Positions 42,556 to 51,877 of a stretch of DNA of 64,000 bases are shown here, in pieces. Position numbers and translations under genes: made by a program. The stretch's first letter is position 1. Every line of letters begins with the position of its first letter. The DNA is from JAXDJH01 sp034663635 (GTDB lineage: Bacteria; Actinomycetota; CADDZG01; WHSQ01). Under the pieces are notes generated by a model. That model did not search any database and was not told where the DNA came from. It saw only the letters and a list, made by a program, of their open reading frames with translations. Location: the NCBI GenBank assembly GCA_034663635.1, contig JAXDJH010000008.1, positions 1 to 64,000 on the forward strand, in the 5' to 3' direction.

Positions 42556-43263
42556 GTGGCGATCAAGGGCAAGAAGAAGTCTCAGAGCAGGGGAAGCCAG
42601 GCACGCAGACGTCCTGCGGCGATGCCTCGGCCCGCGGCCGCTGTACGCAAGCCTCCCTGGTACAAGACGACGGCCGGATTGAGCATCGCTTCGATCGGCG
42701 GCATCATCCTTCTGATCGTGGCGGCCTGGATCTTCAGTTCCGTGAGGTCCAATTCCCGCGAGGCCGACGCCCTCAAACAAAGCCTCGATTCCTACACCGG
42801 GTCGATCAAAGCGGTCCTTCAGACGATCACCGAGCCCGCAACCGACATGTCCGCGGCGGCAGTAGCGGATCCGAAGACGGTGGCCGACAGCGCCGACGGC
42901 TGGGTCAAGTTTCTCCAAGATGCTCAGACCCAGATGGCGGCCGTGAGCCCACCTGCCGGGGGTGAGATCGCAAACGAGATATTCCTCCAGTCCATCGCGT
43001 CGTACCTGAACGCGGCTCAGACGTTGAAACTCGCGGGCGATCTGCCGGCGGAGGACGCGACGAAACTCATAACGACGACTCTGGGTGAGGTGACCGCCGC
43101 AACTGCCTTGTGGGACACCGGGGTCAACGCACTCGACGAGGAACGATCTGCCGCCGACCTCGGCAGCTCGGGGATACGTTCCCCGGCGAGCGGCACCCCC
43201 ACGGCCCAACCCACACCGGAAGTGAGCCCGTCGCCGTCCAAGAAGGGTGGCGGCAACGACTGA
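42556..43263 (+). CDS. Hypothetical single-span membrane protein
   Basis: Protein of 235 residues from a GTG start. A basic N-terminal region (about 1-38, rich in Lys and Arg) precedes one membrane helix (about 48-63, IGGIILLIVAAWIF). The outer part is helical and ends in a Pro/Ser/Thr-rich tail, so the topology is N-inside. No family is recognised. It lies between tatC and the helicase gene and overlaps the latter by 17 bp, so it is expressed with them. Confidence 0.75.
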   Translation: MAIKGKKKSQSRGSQARRRPAAMPRPAAAVRKPPWYKTTAGLSIASIGGIILLIVAAWIFSSVRSNSREADALKQSLDSYTGSIKAVLQTITEPATDMSAAAVADPKTVADSADGWVKFLQDAQTQMAAVSPPAGGEIANEIFLQSIASYLNAAQTLKLAGDLPAEDATKLITTTLGEVTAATALWDTGVNALDEERSAADLGSSGIRSPASGTPTAQPTPEVSPSPSKKGGGND

Positions 43264-45928
43264 TCTGGATCCCGACCGCCCGGCAGGATGGCAACGGTTC
43301 GAGGATTCGTACGGGTTCACCTTCGATGACTTCCAGCGACGAGCCTGCATCGCGCTGGAAGACGGCTCCTCGGTTCTGGTTGCCGCCCCCACGGGGGCCG
43401 GAAAGACCGTCGTCGGAGAGTTCGCGGCGTGGCTCGCGCTGAACGGCGGCGGCAAGACCTTCTACACGACACCCATCAAAGCTCTCTCGAACCAGAAGTT
43501 CGGCGACTTCAGCGCGCTGCATGGTTCCAGCAAGGTCGGGTTATTGACGGGCGACAACTCCATCAACGGCGATGCGCCGATCGTCGTCATGACTACCGAG
43601 GTCCTGCGCAACATGATCTACGAGGATTCCTCGACTCTGATGGGACTGCGTTACGTGGTGCTGGACGAAGTCCATTACCTGCAGGACCTCTACCGCGGGG
43701 CCGTGTGGGAGGAGATCCTCATCCACCTGCCCGTCGACGTTCACATCGTGTCTCTGTCGGCGACGGTGTCCAACTCGGAGGAATTCGGCGAGTGGTTGCA
43801 GACACTGCGCGGTCGAACCGAGGTGATCATCGAAGAGACGCGGCCGGTCGAGATCAGGCACTGGTACTTCGCCGGGGACGAGCTCATCCCGATGTTCGTC
43901 GTGCATCCCGATGAGACGGTGACCCCGAACCCTCGGGGCCGCGAGCTCGACCGGAGGAGAAGGGGTGGATCGGCTCGTCCGCAAAGAGGTGGACGAAGAC
44001 CACCGCCCAGACCACGCATCCCGTTCCGGTCGGACGTGGTCGAGCGACTGGGTTCGGAGGGGATGCTTCCAGCCATCTACTTCATCTTCTCTCGCAAGGG
44101 CTGCGACGAAGCCGTTAAGCAGTGCATCCGCGATGGATTGCGACTCACCACCCCAGATGAAGCTCAGAGGATCCTCGAGTACGCCGATCTACGGGTCGCG
44201 GAGATACCGCCCAACGAGCTCGATGTGCTCGGCTACGACGGCTGGATCGAAGGGCTCCGTCGAGGGATCGCCGCGCACCACGCGGGGATGATCCCGGCCT
44301 TCAAAGAAACGGTCGAAGAGCTGTTCGCGCGCGGTCTCGTCAAGGTGGTGTTCGCGACGGAAACGCTCGCTCTTGGCATCAACATGCCCGCCAGAACAGT
44401 TGTCATCGAAAGCCTCATGAAGTTCACCGGCGAGAAACACGAACAGATGACTCCGGGTCAATACACGCAGCTCTCAGGGCGAGCGGGGCGGCGCGGTAAG
44501 GACGAGGTGGGCCACAGTGTCGTTCTGATGCAACGATTCATCGAGTTCGACGCGATCACCAGACTCGCTTCGACCCGCACGTACCCTCTCCAGTCGTCGT
44601 TCCGGCCCTCGTACAACATGACGGTCAACCTCGTGCGCAATTACGAGCGGCATGAGGCCGAACACCTGGTCAACTCGTCGTTCGCCCAGTTCCAGGCAGA
44701 CCGCGAGGTCGTGCGGATGGAAACGGAGGTCGAGCGGAACGAGGCCTACCTCGCCAGTTACCGCGAGCGAATGAAATGTCATCTCGGAGACTTCGAGGAC
44801 TATCACGAACTTCTATTGCGTCTCCGCGAGGTGGAGGGGACGCGCTATCGCCCGCAACGACGATCGGGACAAGAGGTCATCGACGCGATAGCGAGACTCC
44901 ACCCGGGAGACGTTTTCGAGCTTCCGCGAGGAAAGCGCCGCGGCCGTTACGCGGTCATCGAGGTGAGCCAGAAGCGGTCGGAAAGGAGGCCGCGCGTCCT
45001 TGCTCTCGGCCAGGACAAGTCTCTGGTTCGGTTCGTGCCCGCGGATTTCACCGAGCCACCCGTTCTGATCGGCAAGCTCCGGAGGGTCGGCGACACGCGT
45101 GACTTGAAGATGCGACGTCAGATGAGCCGCGAGCTCGCCGGTCTCCAAGCGACGGGTCGAAAGAGAGAGCGGGCCCAAGACGTGCACGGGTCGGAGGACG
45201 GTTCCGAGGCGATCCAACTCCGAGCCGAGATCGACGCGCACCCTTGCCACTCCTGTCCCGAGCTGAAGCGGCATCTCCATTACGCGGAGAGGGCGAGTCG
45301 CCTCAAGCGAGACATCTCGGGGATCGAACGACGTGTGTCGCGTCGCACCGGGACCCTCGCGCGGCGATTCGGAAAGGTTCTCAAGGTGCTCGAGGATCTC
45401 GACTACGTCGACAATTGGTTGTTGACGCCGAAGGGCGAAACGCTCACGAGGGTTTACAACGAGTCCGACCTTCTTGTCGTTGAGGCCGTCGAAGCCGGGC
45501 TCTTCGATGAGCTCGACGCACCCGAGATCGCCGCCGTTCTGTCCTCTCTCGTCTACGAAACTCGGGGGCCGGAGGTTCCTGAAGTGACCGAGCTTCCGAC
45601 TGCCAACTCGTCCCAGGTGCATCGGGATCTCATGAAGCTCTGGAGAACGATCAAACGCCAGGAGGAATCGGCCGGTCTGGACCTCACACGGGAACCGGAC
45701 CCGGGGTTCGCCTCGAAAGCTCACAAGTGGGCGAAGGGGATGGACCTCGACAAGGTCCTCGACGAAGACGACGCGCCCGGGGATTTCGTCAGGTCCATGA
45801 AGCAATTGATCGACCTACTGCGCCAGATCGAGGAGATCGCCCCCAATGCCGACCTCGCAACCCGGGTGAGGGACACGATCGAATCTCTTCAGAGGGGCGT
45901 GATCGCCTACACGTCGCTTGACCTATGA
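43247..45928 (+). CDS. helY: Ski2/Mtr4-like DEAD/DEAH RNA helicase
   Basis: Protein of 893 residues. Motif I is AAPTGAGKT (46-54), motif II LDEVHYLQD, motif III SLSATVSN; the second RecA domain has the region GLVKVVFATETLALGINMPART and the arginine motif QLSGRAGRRGKDEVGH. A long C-terminal arch/DSHCT-like region follows. This is the HelY family, conserved next to pafBC-tatAC in Actinobacteria; by homology with Mtr4/Ski2 it probably unwinds RNA for decay. The GTG start lies inside the upstream gene. Confidence 0.93.
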   Translation: MAATTDLDPDRPAGWQRFEDSYGFTFDDFQRRACIALEDGSSVLVAAPTGAGKTVVGEFAAWLALNGGGKTFYTTPIKALSNQKFGDFSALHGSSKVGLLTGDNSINGDAPIVVMTTEVLRNMIYEDSSTLMGLRYVVLDEVHYLQDLYRGAVWEEILIHLPVDVHIVSLSATVSNSEEFGEWLQTLRGRTEVIIEETRPVEIRHWYFAGDELIPMFVVHPDETVTPNPRGRELDRRRRGGSARPQRGGRRPPPRPRIPFRSDVVERLGSEGMLPAIYFIFSRKGCDEAVKQCIRDGLRLTTPDEAQRILEYADLRVAEIPPNELDVLGYDGWIEGLRRGIAAHHAGMIPAFKETVEELFARGLVKVVFATETLALGINMPARTVVIESLMKFTGEKHEQMTPGQYTQLSGRAGRRGKDEVGHSVVLMQRFIEFDAITRLASTRTYPLQSSFRPSYNMTVNLVRNYERHEAEHLVNSSFAQFQADREVVRMETEVERNEAYLASYRERMKCHLGDFEDYHELLLRLREVEGTRYRPQRRSGQEVIDAIARLHPGDVFELPRGKRRGRYAVIEVSQKRSERRPRVLALGQDKSLVRFVPADFTEPPVLIGKLRRVGDTRDLKMRRQMSRELAGLQATGRKRERAQDVHGSEDGSEAIQLRAEIDAHPCHSCPELKRHLHYAERASRLKRDISGIERRVSRRTGTLARRFGKVLKVLEDLDYVDNWLLTPKGETLTRVYNESDLLVVEAVEAGLFDELDAPEIAAVLSSLVYETRGPEVPEVTELPTANSSQVHRDLMKLWRTIKRQEESAGLDLTREPDPGFASKAHKWAKGMDLDKVLDEDDAPGDFVRSMKQLIDLLRQIEEIAPNADLATRVRDTIESLQRGVIAYTSLDL

Positions 45929-45938
45929 GCGGGGAGTT

Positions 45939-46667
45939 ATGACCGGCCCATCGTTGCGCGCTGTCATATTCGACTGGGGCGGCACGCTGACCGAACCGCT
46001 GGAACCGTTGCTGGGCCGCGCCGACATCTGGGCGGAGGCGGCGCGCAAGCTCTTGCCCGAGCGGGAGGAAGAACTCGTCGAGCGCCTCATCGCAACGGAG
46101 ACCGAACTGTGGCGCATCTCCGCGGAGGAGCACAGCAGCGCCCGTCTCTCGGACCTCTTCGCTCGAGCGGCGGAAGAACTCGGGCTCGAAGTGGCCGAGA
46201 AACTCGCCGAAGTGGAGGCGTCTCACCTCGCCAGCTACGCCCCCCACGTCAATCACGATCCCGACGCAGTGGGCGTCCTGCGCGCGTTGAAGGACAGAGG
46301 TCTGAAGTTGGGGCTGCTCTCGAACACGCTGTGGCCGGGCTCTTTCCACGATTCGCTGCTCGAGCGCGATGGCCTGGCCGACCTCTTGGATGGCGTGCTG
46401 TACACGAGCGAGATGGAGCTCACGAAGCCGCATCCCGAGGCCTTCAAAGCGATCCTCGAACGCATCGACATCGACGATCCCGGCTCCGCCGCCTTCGTCG
46501 GGGACCGGTTGTGGGATGACATCTTCGGAGCGAAAAGGGCCGGACTCCGGACGGTCCACAGACCTAGAGAGACGGTGCCGCACTTCGACGTCACCCCAGA
46601 CGCGGTCATCGCGTCCCTAACCGACTTACTGCCACTGGTCGACGGATGGCGAGCCGGCCGGGAGTGA
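45939..46667 (+). CDS. HAD family hydrolase
   Basis: From ATG 45939 (GGGGAG upstream) the protein has 242 residues. Motif I is VIFDWGGTLTEP with nucleophile Asp12; the second Asp position is Gly, as in several HAD phosphatase relatives. Motif II is LLSNT, and motifs III/IV are KPHPEAF and FVGDRLWDDIFGAKRAG. The large helical cap places it in the subfamily that includes epoxide-hydrolase-like and phosphoglycolate phosphatase-like members. The Gly at the general-acid position makes the precise reaction uncertain. It follows the helicase gene by 10 bp. Confidence 0.85.
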   Translation: MTGPSLRAVIFDWGGTLTEPLEPLLGRADIWAEAARKLLPEREEELVERLIATETELWRISAEEHSSARLSDLFARAAEELGLEVAEKLAEVEASHLASYAPHVNHDPDAVGVLRALKDRGLKLGLLSNTLWPGSFHDSLLERDGLADLLDGVLYTSEMELTKPHPEAFKAILERIDIDDPGSAAFVGDRLWDDIFGAKRAGLRTVHRPRETVPHFDVTPDAVIASLTDLLPLVDGWRAGRE

Positions 46668-46674
46668 TGCGAGG

Positions 46675-47886
46675 ATGCCCGCAATGAGGGACGTATTCGT
46701 GATCGACGCGATCAGGACGCCTATGGGCCGCTTCAGCGGAGCCTTGTCGAGCGTGCGGCCGGATGATCTCGCTGCCCACGTCATCCGAGAGCTCGTCGCT
46801 CGGAACGAGGTAGTCGGCGAGAGCATCGATGACGTCGTATGGGGAGCCGCTAACCAGGCCGGCGAAGACAATCGCAACGTCGCTCGCATGGCGGCGCTCC
46901 TGGCCGGGCTTCCGGTATCCGTACCCGGAGCAACCGTCAATCGTTTGTGCGGGTCGGGCCTCGAGGCGGTCAACGGCGGCTATCGCGAGATCCGGGCCGA
47001 GGAGGCAGAGATCATCATTGCCGGGGGATCCGAGTCGATGAGTCGAGCTCCTTTCGTGATGGGCAAGGCGGCCAAGGCGTTCGATCGCAATCTGGAGACG
47101 TATGACACCGCGATCGGCTGGCGGTTCGTCAATCCGGCGATGAAGGAGATGTACGGGACGCACGCGATGGGTGAGACGGCCGAGATCGTCGCCGCCGACC
47201 ACGGGATCGCACGCGAGGAGCAAGATGCCTTTGCTCTCGAAAGCCACAGGCTTGCGATCGCGGCGCGGGACGAGGGCAGGTTCGACGACGAGCTCGTTCC
47301 GGTCGACGTCGCCGGCCCGAAAGGCGATCACATCAAGCTTGAACGCGACGAGCCACCGCGCCCCGATTCTTCGTTGGAGAAGCTCGCGAAGCTCAAGCCT
47401 GCCTTCGTCTCAGACGGGACGGTGACGGCGGGGAACTCCTCGGGGCTGAACGATGGCGCGTCGGCGATCCTTCTTGCCTCGGACGCCGCCAGCCGCGAGC
47501 ATGGGTGGCAGCCCATGGCCCGCGTGGTGACCTCGGCCGTCGCCGGCGTGGAGCCCAAGCGCATGGGCATCGGGCCGGTCCATGCGACCCGCAAAGCGCT
47601 CAAGCGCGCCGGACTCACCCTCGATGAGATCGATCTCGTCGAACTCAACGAGGCTTTCGCCGCACAGTCGCTGGCCTGCATCAAGGAACTCGGCCTCGAC
47701 CGATCGAAGGTCAACGTCAACGGGGGGGCGATCGCCCTGGGACACCCCCTAGGTTGTTCGGGTGCACGCATCCTGACGACCCTCGTTCACGAGATGCGGC
47801 GCAGGGGCTCGCGCTACGGACTCGCCACGATGTGCATCGGGGTCGGCCAAGGCATCGCGACGATCGTCGAGAACACGTCTCTCTAG
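46675..47886 (+). CDS. Acetyl-CoA acyltransferase (thiolase)
   Basis: Protein of 403 residues. The acyl-binding Cys92 is in NRLCGSGLEAV, the general base His357 in GGAIALGHPLGCSGARI, and Cys387 in MCIGVGQG, so the thiolase triad is complete. Length and motifs fit the degradative thiolase / beta-ketoadipyl-CoA thiolase group. The long INGPAMKEMYG-type insert (NPAMKEMYGTHAMGETAE) is typical. It likely cleaves 3-ketoacyl-CoA in fatty or aromatic acid breakdown. It leads a run with the flavoprotein, lipid kinase and hydrolase genes (2-bp gaps and overlaps). Confidence 0.95.
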   Translation: MPAMRDVFVIDAIRTPMGRFSGALSSVRPDDLAAHVIRELVARNEVVGESIDDVVWGAANQAGEDNRNVARMAALLAGLPVSVPGATVNRLCGSGLEAVNGGYREIRAEEAEIIIAGGSESMSRAPFVMGKAAKAFDRNLETYDTAIGWRFVNPAMKEMYGTHAMGETAEIVAADHGIAREEQDAFALESHRLAIAARDEGRFDDELVPVDVAGPKGDHIKLERDEPPRPDSSLEKLAKLKPAFVSDGTVTAGNSSGLNDGASAILLASDAASREHGWQPMARVVTSAVAGVEPKRMGIGPVHATRKALKRAGLTLDEIDLVELNEAFAAQSLACIKELGLDRSKVNVNGGAIALGHPLGCSGARILTTLVHEMRRRGSRYGLATMCIGVGQGIATIVENTSL

Positions 47887-47888
47887 AA

Positions 47889-49283
47889 GTGGTCAACGTC
47901 GTCGCGGAACTCGCCGAACTCCTGGGTCCACATCGCGTCGGCTCACACCCCGCGGACCTCCATCGACATGCATCCGATCGATCGGCTTCTGCGCTGCTCG
48001 CCAGACGCGCGGGACGCAAGTACGCGCTGCCACTGTGCATCGTTAGACCTCACAACACCGAGCAAGTCGCGGATGTCCTGAAATGGGCGGACGCGACGAA
48101 GACTCCCGTCGTTCCTTACGGCGGCGGCTCGGCTGTGGTCGAGTCGATCGTCGGCGGAGGAGCTGTGGTCATCGAGCTGCGGGCCCTCAACGAGATCCTC
48201 GATTTCGATGAGAAGAGCCGCCTCGTTCGAACCCAAACAGGAGTCATGGGTCCCGACTTGATCGAAGCACTCACTTCGTGGGGCTTCACACTCGGCCACG
48301 AGCCGCAATCGGTCGAGATCTCAACGGTCGGTGGCTGGATCGCAACAAGAGCCAGCGGTCAGTTGTCGTCCGCTTATGGAGGCATCGAGTCGATGGTCGC
48401 GGGACTCGAAGCAGTGCTGCCGGGGGGCCGCATCGTGCGTTCGAAGCCGGTCCCGAGGCGCGCGGCCGGCCCCGATGTGGCTTCTCTGATGATCGGTTCC
48501 GAGGGGACTCTCGGGATCGTGACCGAAGCGACACTGAGGGTCTCACCCCTGCCGGTCGAGCGCGCCGATCGATGTGTTCGGTTCGATCACATGGCCGACG
48601 GCGTTGCGGCCGCTCGCGCTCTTGCTCAATCTCAACTCAAACCGGCTCTCGTCCGGCTTTACGACAAGGAGGATGCGACCATCTTCCTTCGCAATCACCC
48701 CGAAGAGGAGATCTCGTCACTTCTTTTGATGTCGTTCGAAGGAGAGGGGGCGGAATCGCGCGCGAAGCGTGCCGTCGATCTCTCCGGCGGGCGGACAGGC
48801 AACGACGCGCTCGTCGCGCATTGGTGGGCTCATCGAAACGATGCGGTAGATGAGTACACGAAGCTGATGGCAGGGGAGGGGATCCTCGGCCCCCACGCTC
48901 TGGTCGACACGCTCGAGGTCGCGGGGTCATGGACGGTTCTGCGCGATCTCTATCACTCGATGAAAGAAGCGCTGGGCATGGTGGCCGACGTCGTCGGCTG
49001 CCATCTCTCGCACATCTATCCGGATGGCGCCTGCCTCTATTTCACAATCGCATCGGCCTGCGCGGATGACGATGCGGCGTTCGATGCACTCGAGAGGTGG
49101 TGGGGCACAGGGATGAACACGTGCCTTGAAGCCGGTGGAACGATCAGCCATCATCACGGGATCGGCCGTCGTAAAGCCAAGTGGCTCGACCAGGAGCTCG
49201 GCGGATGGTTGGAGATACTCGCGGCGGTCAAATCGGCGATCGATCCCAATGGGATCATGAATCCAGGAGCGCTGGGTCTGTGA
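47889..49283 (+). CDS. FAD-binding oxidase, alkyl-DHAP synthase-like
   Basis: Protein of 464 residues from GTG 47889, 2 bp after the thiolase stop. A PCMH-type FAD domain is at about 45-225 (PVVPYGGGSAVVESIVGG, VGGWIATRASGQLSSAYGGIESMV, LMIGSEGTLGIVTEA). The C-terminal half carries the motif GGTISHHHGIGRRKAKWL, whose His triplet is characteristic of alkyldihydroxyacetonephosphate synthases, the ether-lipid enzymes. A relative (Rv2251) beside a lipid kinase and glpD is known to me from Mycobacterium. Ether-bond formation is inferred; glycolate or lactate oxidase activity is a less likely alternative. Confidence 0.85.
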   Translation: MVNVVAELAELLGPHRVGSHPADLHRHASDRSASALLARRAGRKYALPLCIVRPHNTEQVADVLKWADATKTPVVPYGGGSAVVESIVGGGAVVIELRALNEILDFDEKSRLVRTQTGVMGPDLIEALTSWGFTLGHEPQSVEISTVGGWIATRASGQLSSAYGGIESMVAGLEAVLPGGRIVRSKPVPRRAAGPDVASLMIGSEGTLGIVTEATLRVSPLPVERADRCVRFDHMADGVAAARALAQSQLKPALVRLYDKEDATIFLRNHPEEEISSLLLMSFEGEGAESRAKRAVDLSGGRTGNDALVAHWWAHRNDAVDEYTKLMAGEGILGPHALVDTLEVAGSWTVLRDLYHSMKEALGMVADVVGCHLSHIYPDGACLYFTIASACADDDAAFDALERWWGTGMNTCLEAGGTISHHHGIGRRKAKWLDQELGGWLEILAAVKSAIDPNGIMNPGALGL

Positions 49284-50209
49284 GTGTCACGGCTTCCCCT
49301 TTCGGCGAGATCGACTTGATCTGCAACACGCGATCGGGGCGCGGGGGAGTCGCTAAAGCCCTGCCGGAAGTCGAGGCCGAGTTGAAGCGCCTCGGCCTCA
49401 CCTACCGGATCAGCCGGACCGAGCATCAGGGGCACGCAGCGGAGCTGGCTCGAGAGGCCCTCGATGCAGGCCGCACCTTCCTCGTCGCGATGGGCGGGGA
49501 TGGGACCGTCCATGAGGTCGTCAACGGCATGATCGCCGACGACAAACCCGTCAATCCGGCCGCGGTGATGGGAGTGGTTGCCGCAGGCACAGGTTCCGAT
49601 TTCATTAAGACGTTCGGCATCCCGTCCTCGCCCGCGGGCGCCGTCGCCCTTCTGACCGGACCCAATTACTTCCCGATCGACATCGGCAAGGTCACGCGCA
49701 TGGTCGACGGCAAGTCGACGACCGGTTACTTCGCGAACATCGCCGAGGTCGGCATCGGCGCGGACGTCGTTGAGCGTGCCCAGCGACTGCCTCGGTGGCT
49801 GGGGCCGACGGTCTATCTCGTGGCCTTCTGGATGGTGATGCGGAAACACCGGATGGCGCAAGTGAAGGTCGACCTCGTCGATCGCGTCTACGAAGGCCCC
49901 ATGAACAACCTCGTGGTGGCAAATGGGCAGTTCTTCGGGGGTGGAATGAAGATCGCCCCCAAGGCCGCGCCCACCGACGGTCTCCTCGACGTTCAGATCG
50001 AGCACGCCCGGAAAAGGGAAGCCATCGCCATGATGCAGAAGATCTACAAGGGAACCCACCTTCCTCATCCCGATATCGAGGAGGCGAAGCGCGTGAAAGT
50101 CTCGATCGAAACGGATCGGCCGATGCGCATCGAGGCCGACGGTGAGCTGCTCGGCTACACGCCGGCGACGTTCGAGGTCCTCAAGGACGTCCTCCAACTG
50201 AAGGTGTGA
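49280..50209 (+). CDS. Diacylglycerol kinase family lipid kinase
   Basis: Protein of 309 residues from a GTG overlapping the previous stop (GTGA). The nucleotide-binding motif VAMGGDGTVHEVVNGM is at about 70-85 and AAGTGSDFIKTFGI at about 102-115; the second domain has NNLVVANGQFFGGGMKIAPKA and DGLLDV. These features define the DagK/YegS lipid kinase family, which phosphorylates diacylglycerol or related lipids. Together with the alkyl-DHAP-synthase-like gene and glpD it points to phospholipid or glycolipid head-group assembly. Confidence 0.93.
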   Translation: MSVTASPFGEIDLICNTRSGRGGVAKALPEVEAELKRLGLTYRISRTEHQGHAAELAREALDAGRTFLVAMGGDGTVHEVVNGMIADDKPVNPAAVMGVVAAGTGSDFIKTFGIPSSPAGAVALLTGPNYFPIDIGKVTRMVDGKSTTGYFANIAEVGIGADVVERAQRLPRWLGPTVYLVAFWMVMRKHRMAQVKVDLVDRVYEGPMNNLVVANGQFFGGGMKIAPKAAPTDGLLDVQIEHARKREAIAMMQKIYKGTHLPHPDIEEAKRVKVSIETDRPMRIEADGELLGYTPATFEVLKDVLQLKV

Positions 50210-50210
50210 C

Positions 50211-50993
50211 ATGCCGTTAGCAGAGATCAACGGGGCGAAGGTCGCGTTCGACGACACAGGGAGCGGCGAGACCGCCCTGGTGTTCAGCCACGGTTTCTTG
50301 ATGGATCGCTCGATGTTCGCGCCGCAGATCGACGCGCTCACGGATGCGTTCCGCTGCATCTCGTGGGACGAGCGCGGGCATGGCGAGACGGAGTCAGATG
50401 GGCCCTTCACCTATTGGGATTCCGCGGAAGATCTTTTGGAGCTGCTCGACCACCTCGGGATCGAGCGCGCGTTCCTGGCGGGGATGTCGCAAGGCGGTTT
50501 CGTCTCCCTCCGGGCTTCGATCTTGAAACCGGATCGGGTCGCGGGCTTGATCCTCATCGACACGCAAGCGGGACCCGAGGAGCCCAACGCGGTACCTCTC
50601 TACGAGTCCCTGTTCGAGGACTGGAGGACCAACGGTCCCACCGAGCCCGTCGCGCGCTCCGTCGCCCAGATCATCATCGGCGACGGCCCCGAAGCCCAGC
50701 CGTGGATCGACAAGTGGCTCGCTCGGGACCCACGACTCGTGTCGGAGCCTTTCCACGCGTTGGTCGAACGCGAGGACATCCACGATCGGCTAAGCGAGAT
50801 CCACGCTCCCGCGATCGTGATCCACGGGTCACAAGATGCAGCGATCCCAATCGACAAAGCCGAGCGGCTTTGTGAGGGCCTCCCCAACTGCGAAGGGGTT
50901 CATGTCATCGACGGAGGGACCCACGCTTCGAACGTGACCCATCCGGAAGAGGCGACAACGCTCATCCGAGACTTCCTCGAGCGCAATTCTTAA
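50211..50993 (+). CDS. Alpha/beta hydrolase
   Basis: Protein of 260 residues with a classic fold: oxyanion region LVFSHGFLMD, WDERGHGETE, nucleophile elbow GMSQGG (Ser93), the acid in GSQDAAIPIDKA, and the terminal His in DGGTHASNVTHPE. It resembles 3-oxoadipate enol-lactonase/esterase-like members; the substrate is unknown. The ATG is 1 bp after the lipid kinase stop. It is the last gene of this run and overlaps the opposing hydrolase by 4 bp. Confidence 0.88.
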   Translation: MPLAEINGAKVAFDDTGSGETALVFSHGFLMDRSMFAPQIDALTDAFRCISWDERGHGETESDGPFTYWDSAEDLLELLDHLGIERAFLAGMSQGGFVSLRASILKPDRVAGLILIDTQAGPEEPNAVPLYESLFEDWRTNGPTEPVARSVAQIIIGDGPEAQPWIDKWLARDPRLVSEPFHALVEREDIHDRLSEIHAPAIVIHGSQDAAIPIDKAERLCEGLPNCEGVHVIDGGTHASNVTHPEEATTLIRDFLERNS

Positions 50994-51877
50994 CGTCCGT
51001 CTACGCCCGTCAGGAACCCGCGCAGATCATCCGACAGTCGAGCCGGGTACTCGATCGGCAGGTAATGAGTGGCCCGTTCGTAGATCTCGAGGCGGGCATC
51101 TGGGATCGTCTCAAGCATCTCCTCCATCATCCGCAGAGGTGTGAACGTGTCGCGTTTGCCCACCACGAGCAGAGTGGGCGCTTGCATCTCCGGCAACAGG
51201 TCCCGGCCCGAGTCACCAACGACCTCGTCGAAGATCCTCATAAGCGTCTTCAGATCGCAGGAAGCGAGTCCCTGGAGCAGCTCAACGAGGGCATCGATGT
51301 CGGCATCCACACCGATGAAACCTGACTGTCTGACGATCCCTGCGATCTCAGGACGAGATACGAAACCTCTGAGCGGCACTTCGAGGTAGCGAGCGAAGTG
51401 TTTTAGGACGTTCGCGCCGATCGGAAGGATGGATGAGAGCTCGAAGCGTGCGAGGCGGCCCATCGGATGGCCGTAGCCCCCCGATACGAGGGTGAGCGAT
51501 CTGACTCTCTCTGGATATCTGGCGGCGATCTCTAACGCTATGCGGCTTCCGTTACTCCACGAGGCTAGATGGAAATCCTCTAGGTGGAACGAGTCGGCGA
51601 CTGCGATCCCATCCTCTGCGTGGGCTCCATTGTCGAACCGCGCGGTCTTTGGAGGAGAAGACTCGAGCAGACCGCGCAGGTCCCAGGTGACCACTCGACG
51701 CTCTCGGACGACGTCCACCAGCGCCCCCCTCCAAGCAGCGAGATTCGCTCCGATCGCAGGGACTACGAGCAGGGGACGGCCATCGACTCCGTCGTCGGGG
51801 CCGAACTCCTGCGCCGCGAGGAGAGATCCGTCGAACGACCTGACCGTCCGCTCTGCGTTCGGATGAAGCCGGATCAT
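50990..51877 (-). CDS. Alpha/beta hydrolase with SWSNG nucleophile elbow
   Basis: Protein of 295 residues from the ATG at 51877, which overlaps the glpD stop (ATGA); the frame extends upstream inside glpD but without homology. It has an alpha/beta hydrolase pattern: PAIGANLAAWRG, VTWDLRGLLES, nucleophile elbow SWSNG (Ser108; the first Gly of the usual GxSxG is Ser), VGKRDTFTP and ATHYLPIEYP with the terminal His. The substrate is unknown. Co-transcription with glpD suggests lipid or glycerol-ester turnover, which is an inference. Confidence 0.82.
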   Translation of the reverse strand: MIRLHPNAERTVRSFDGSLLAAQEFGPDDGVDGRPLLVVPAIGANLAAWRGALVDVVRERRVVTWDLRGLLESSPPKTARFDNGAHAEDGIAVADSFHLEDFHLASWSNGSRIALEIAARYPERVRSLTLVSGGYGHPMGRLARFELSSILPIGANVLKHFARYLEVPLRGFVSRPEIAGIVRQSGFIGVDADIDALVELLQGLASCDLKTLMRIFDEVVGDSGRDLLPEMQAPTLLVVGKRDTFTPLRMMEEMLETIPDARLEIYERATHYLPIEYPARLSDDLRGFLTGVDGR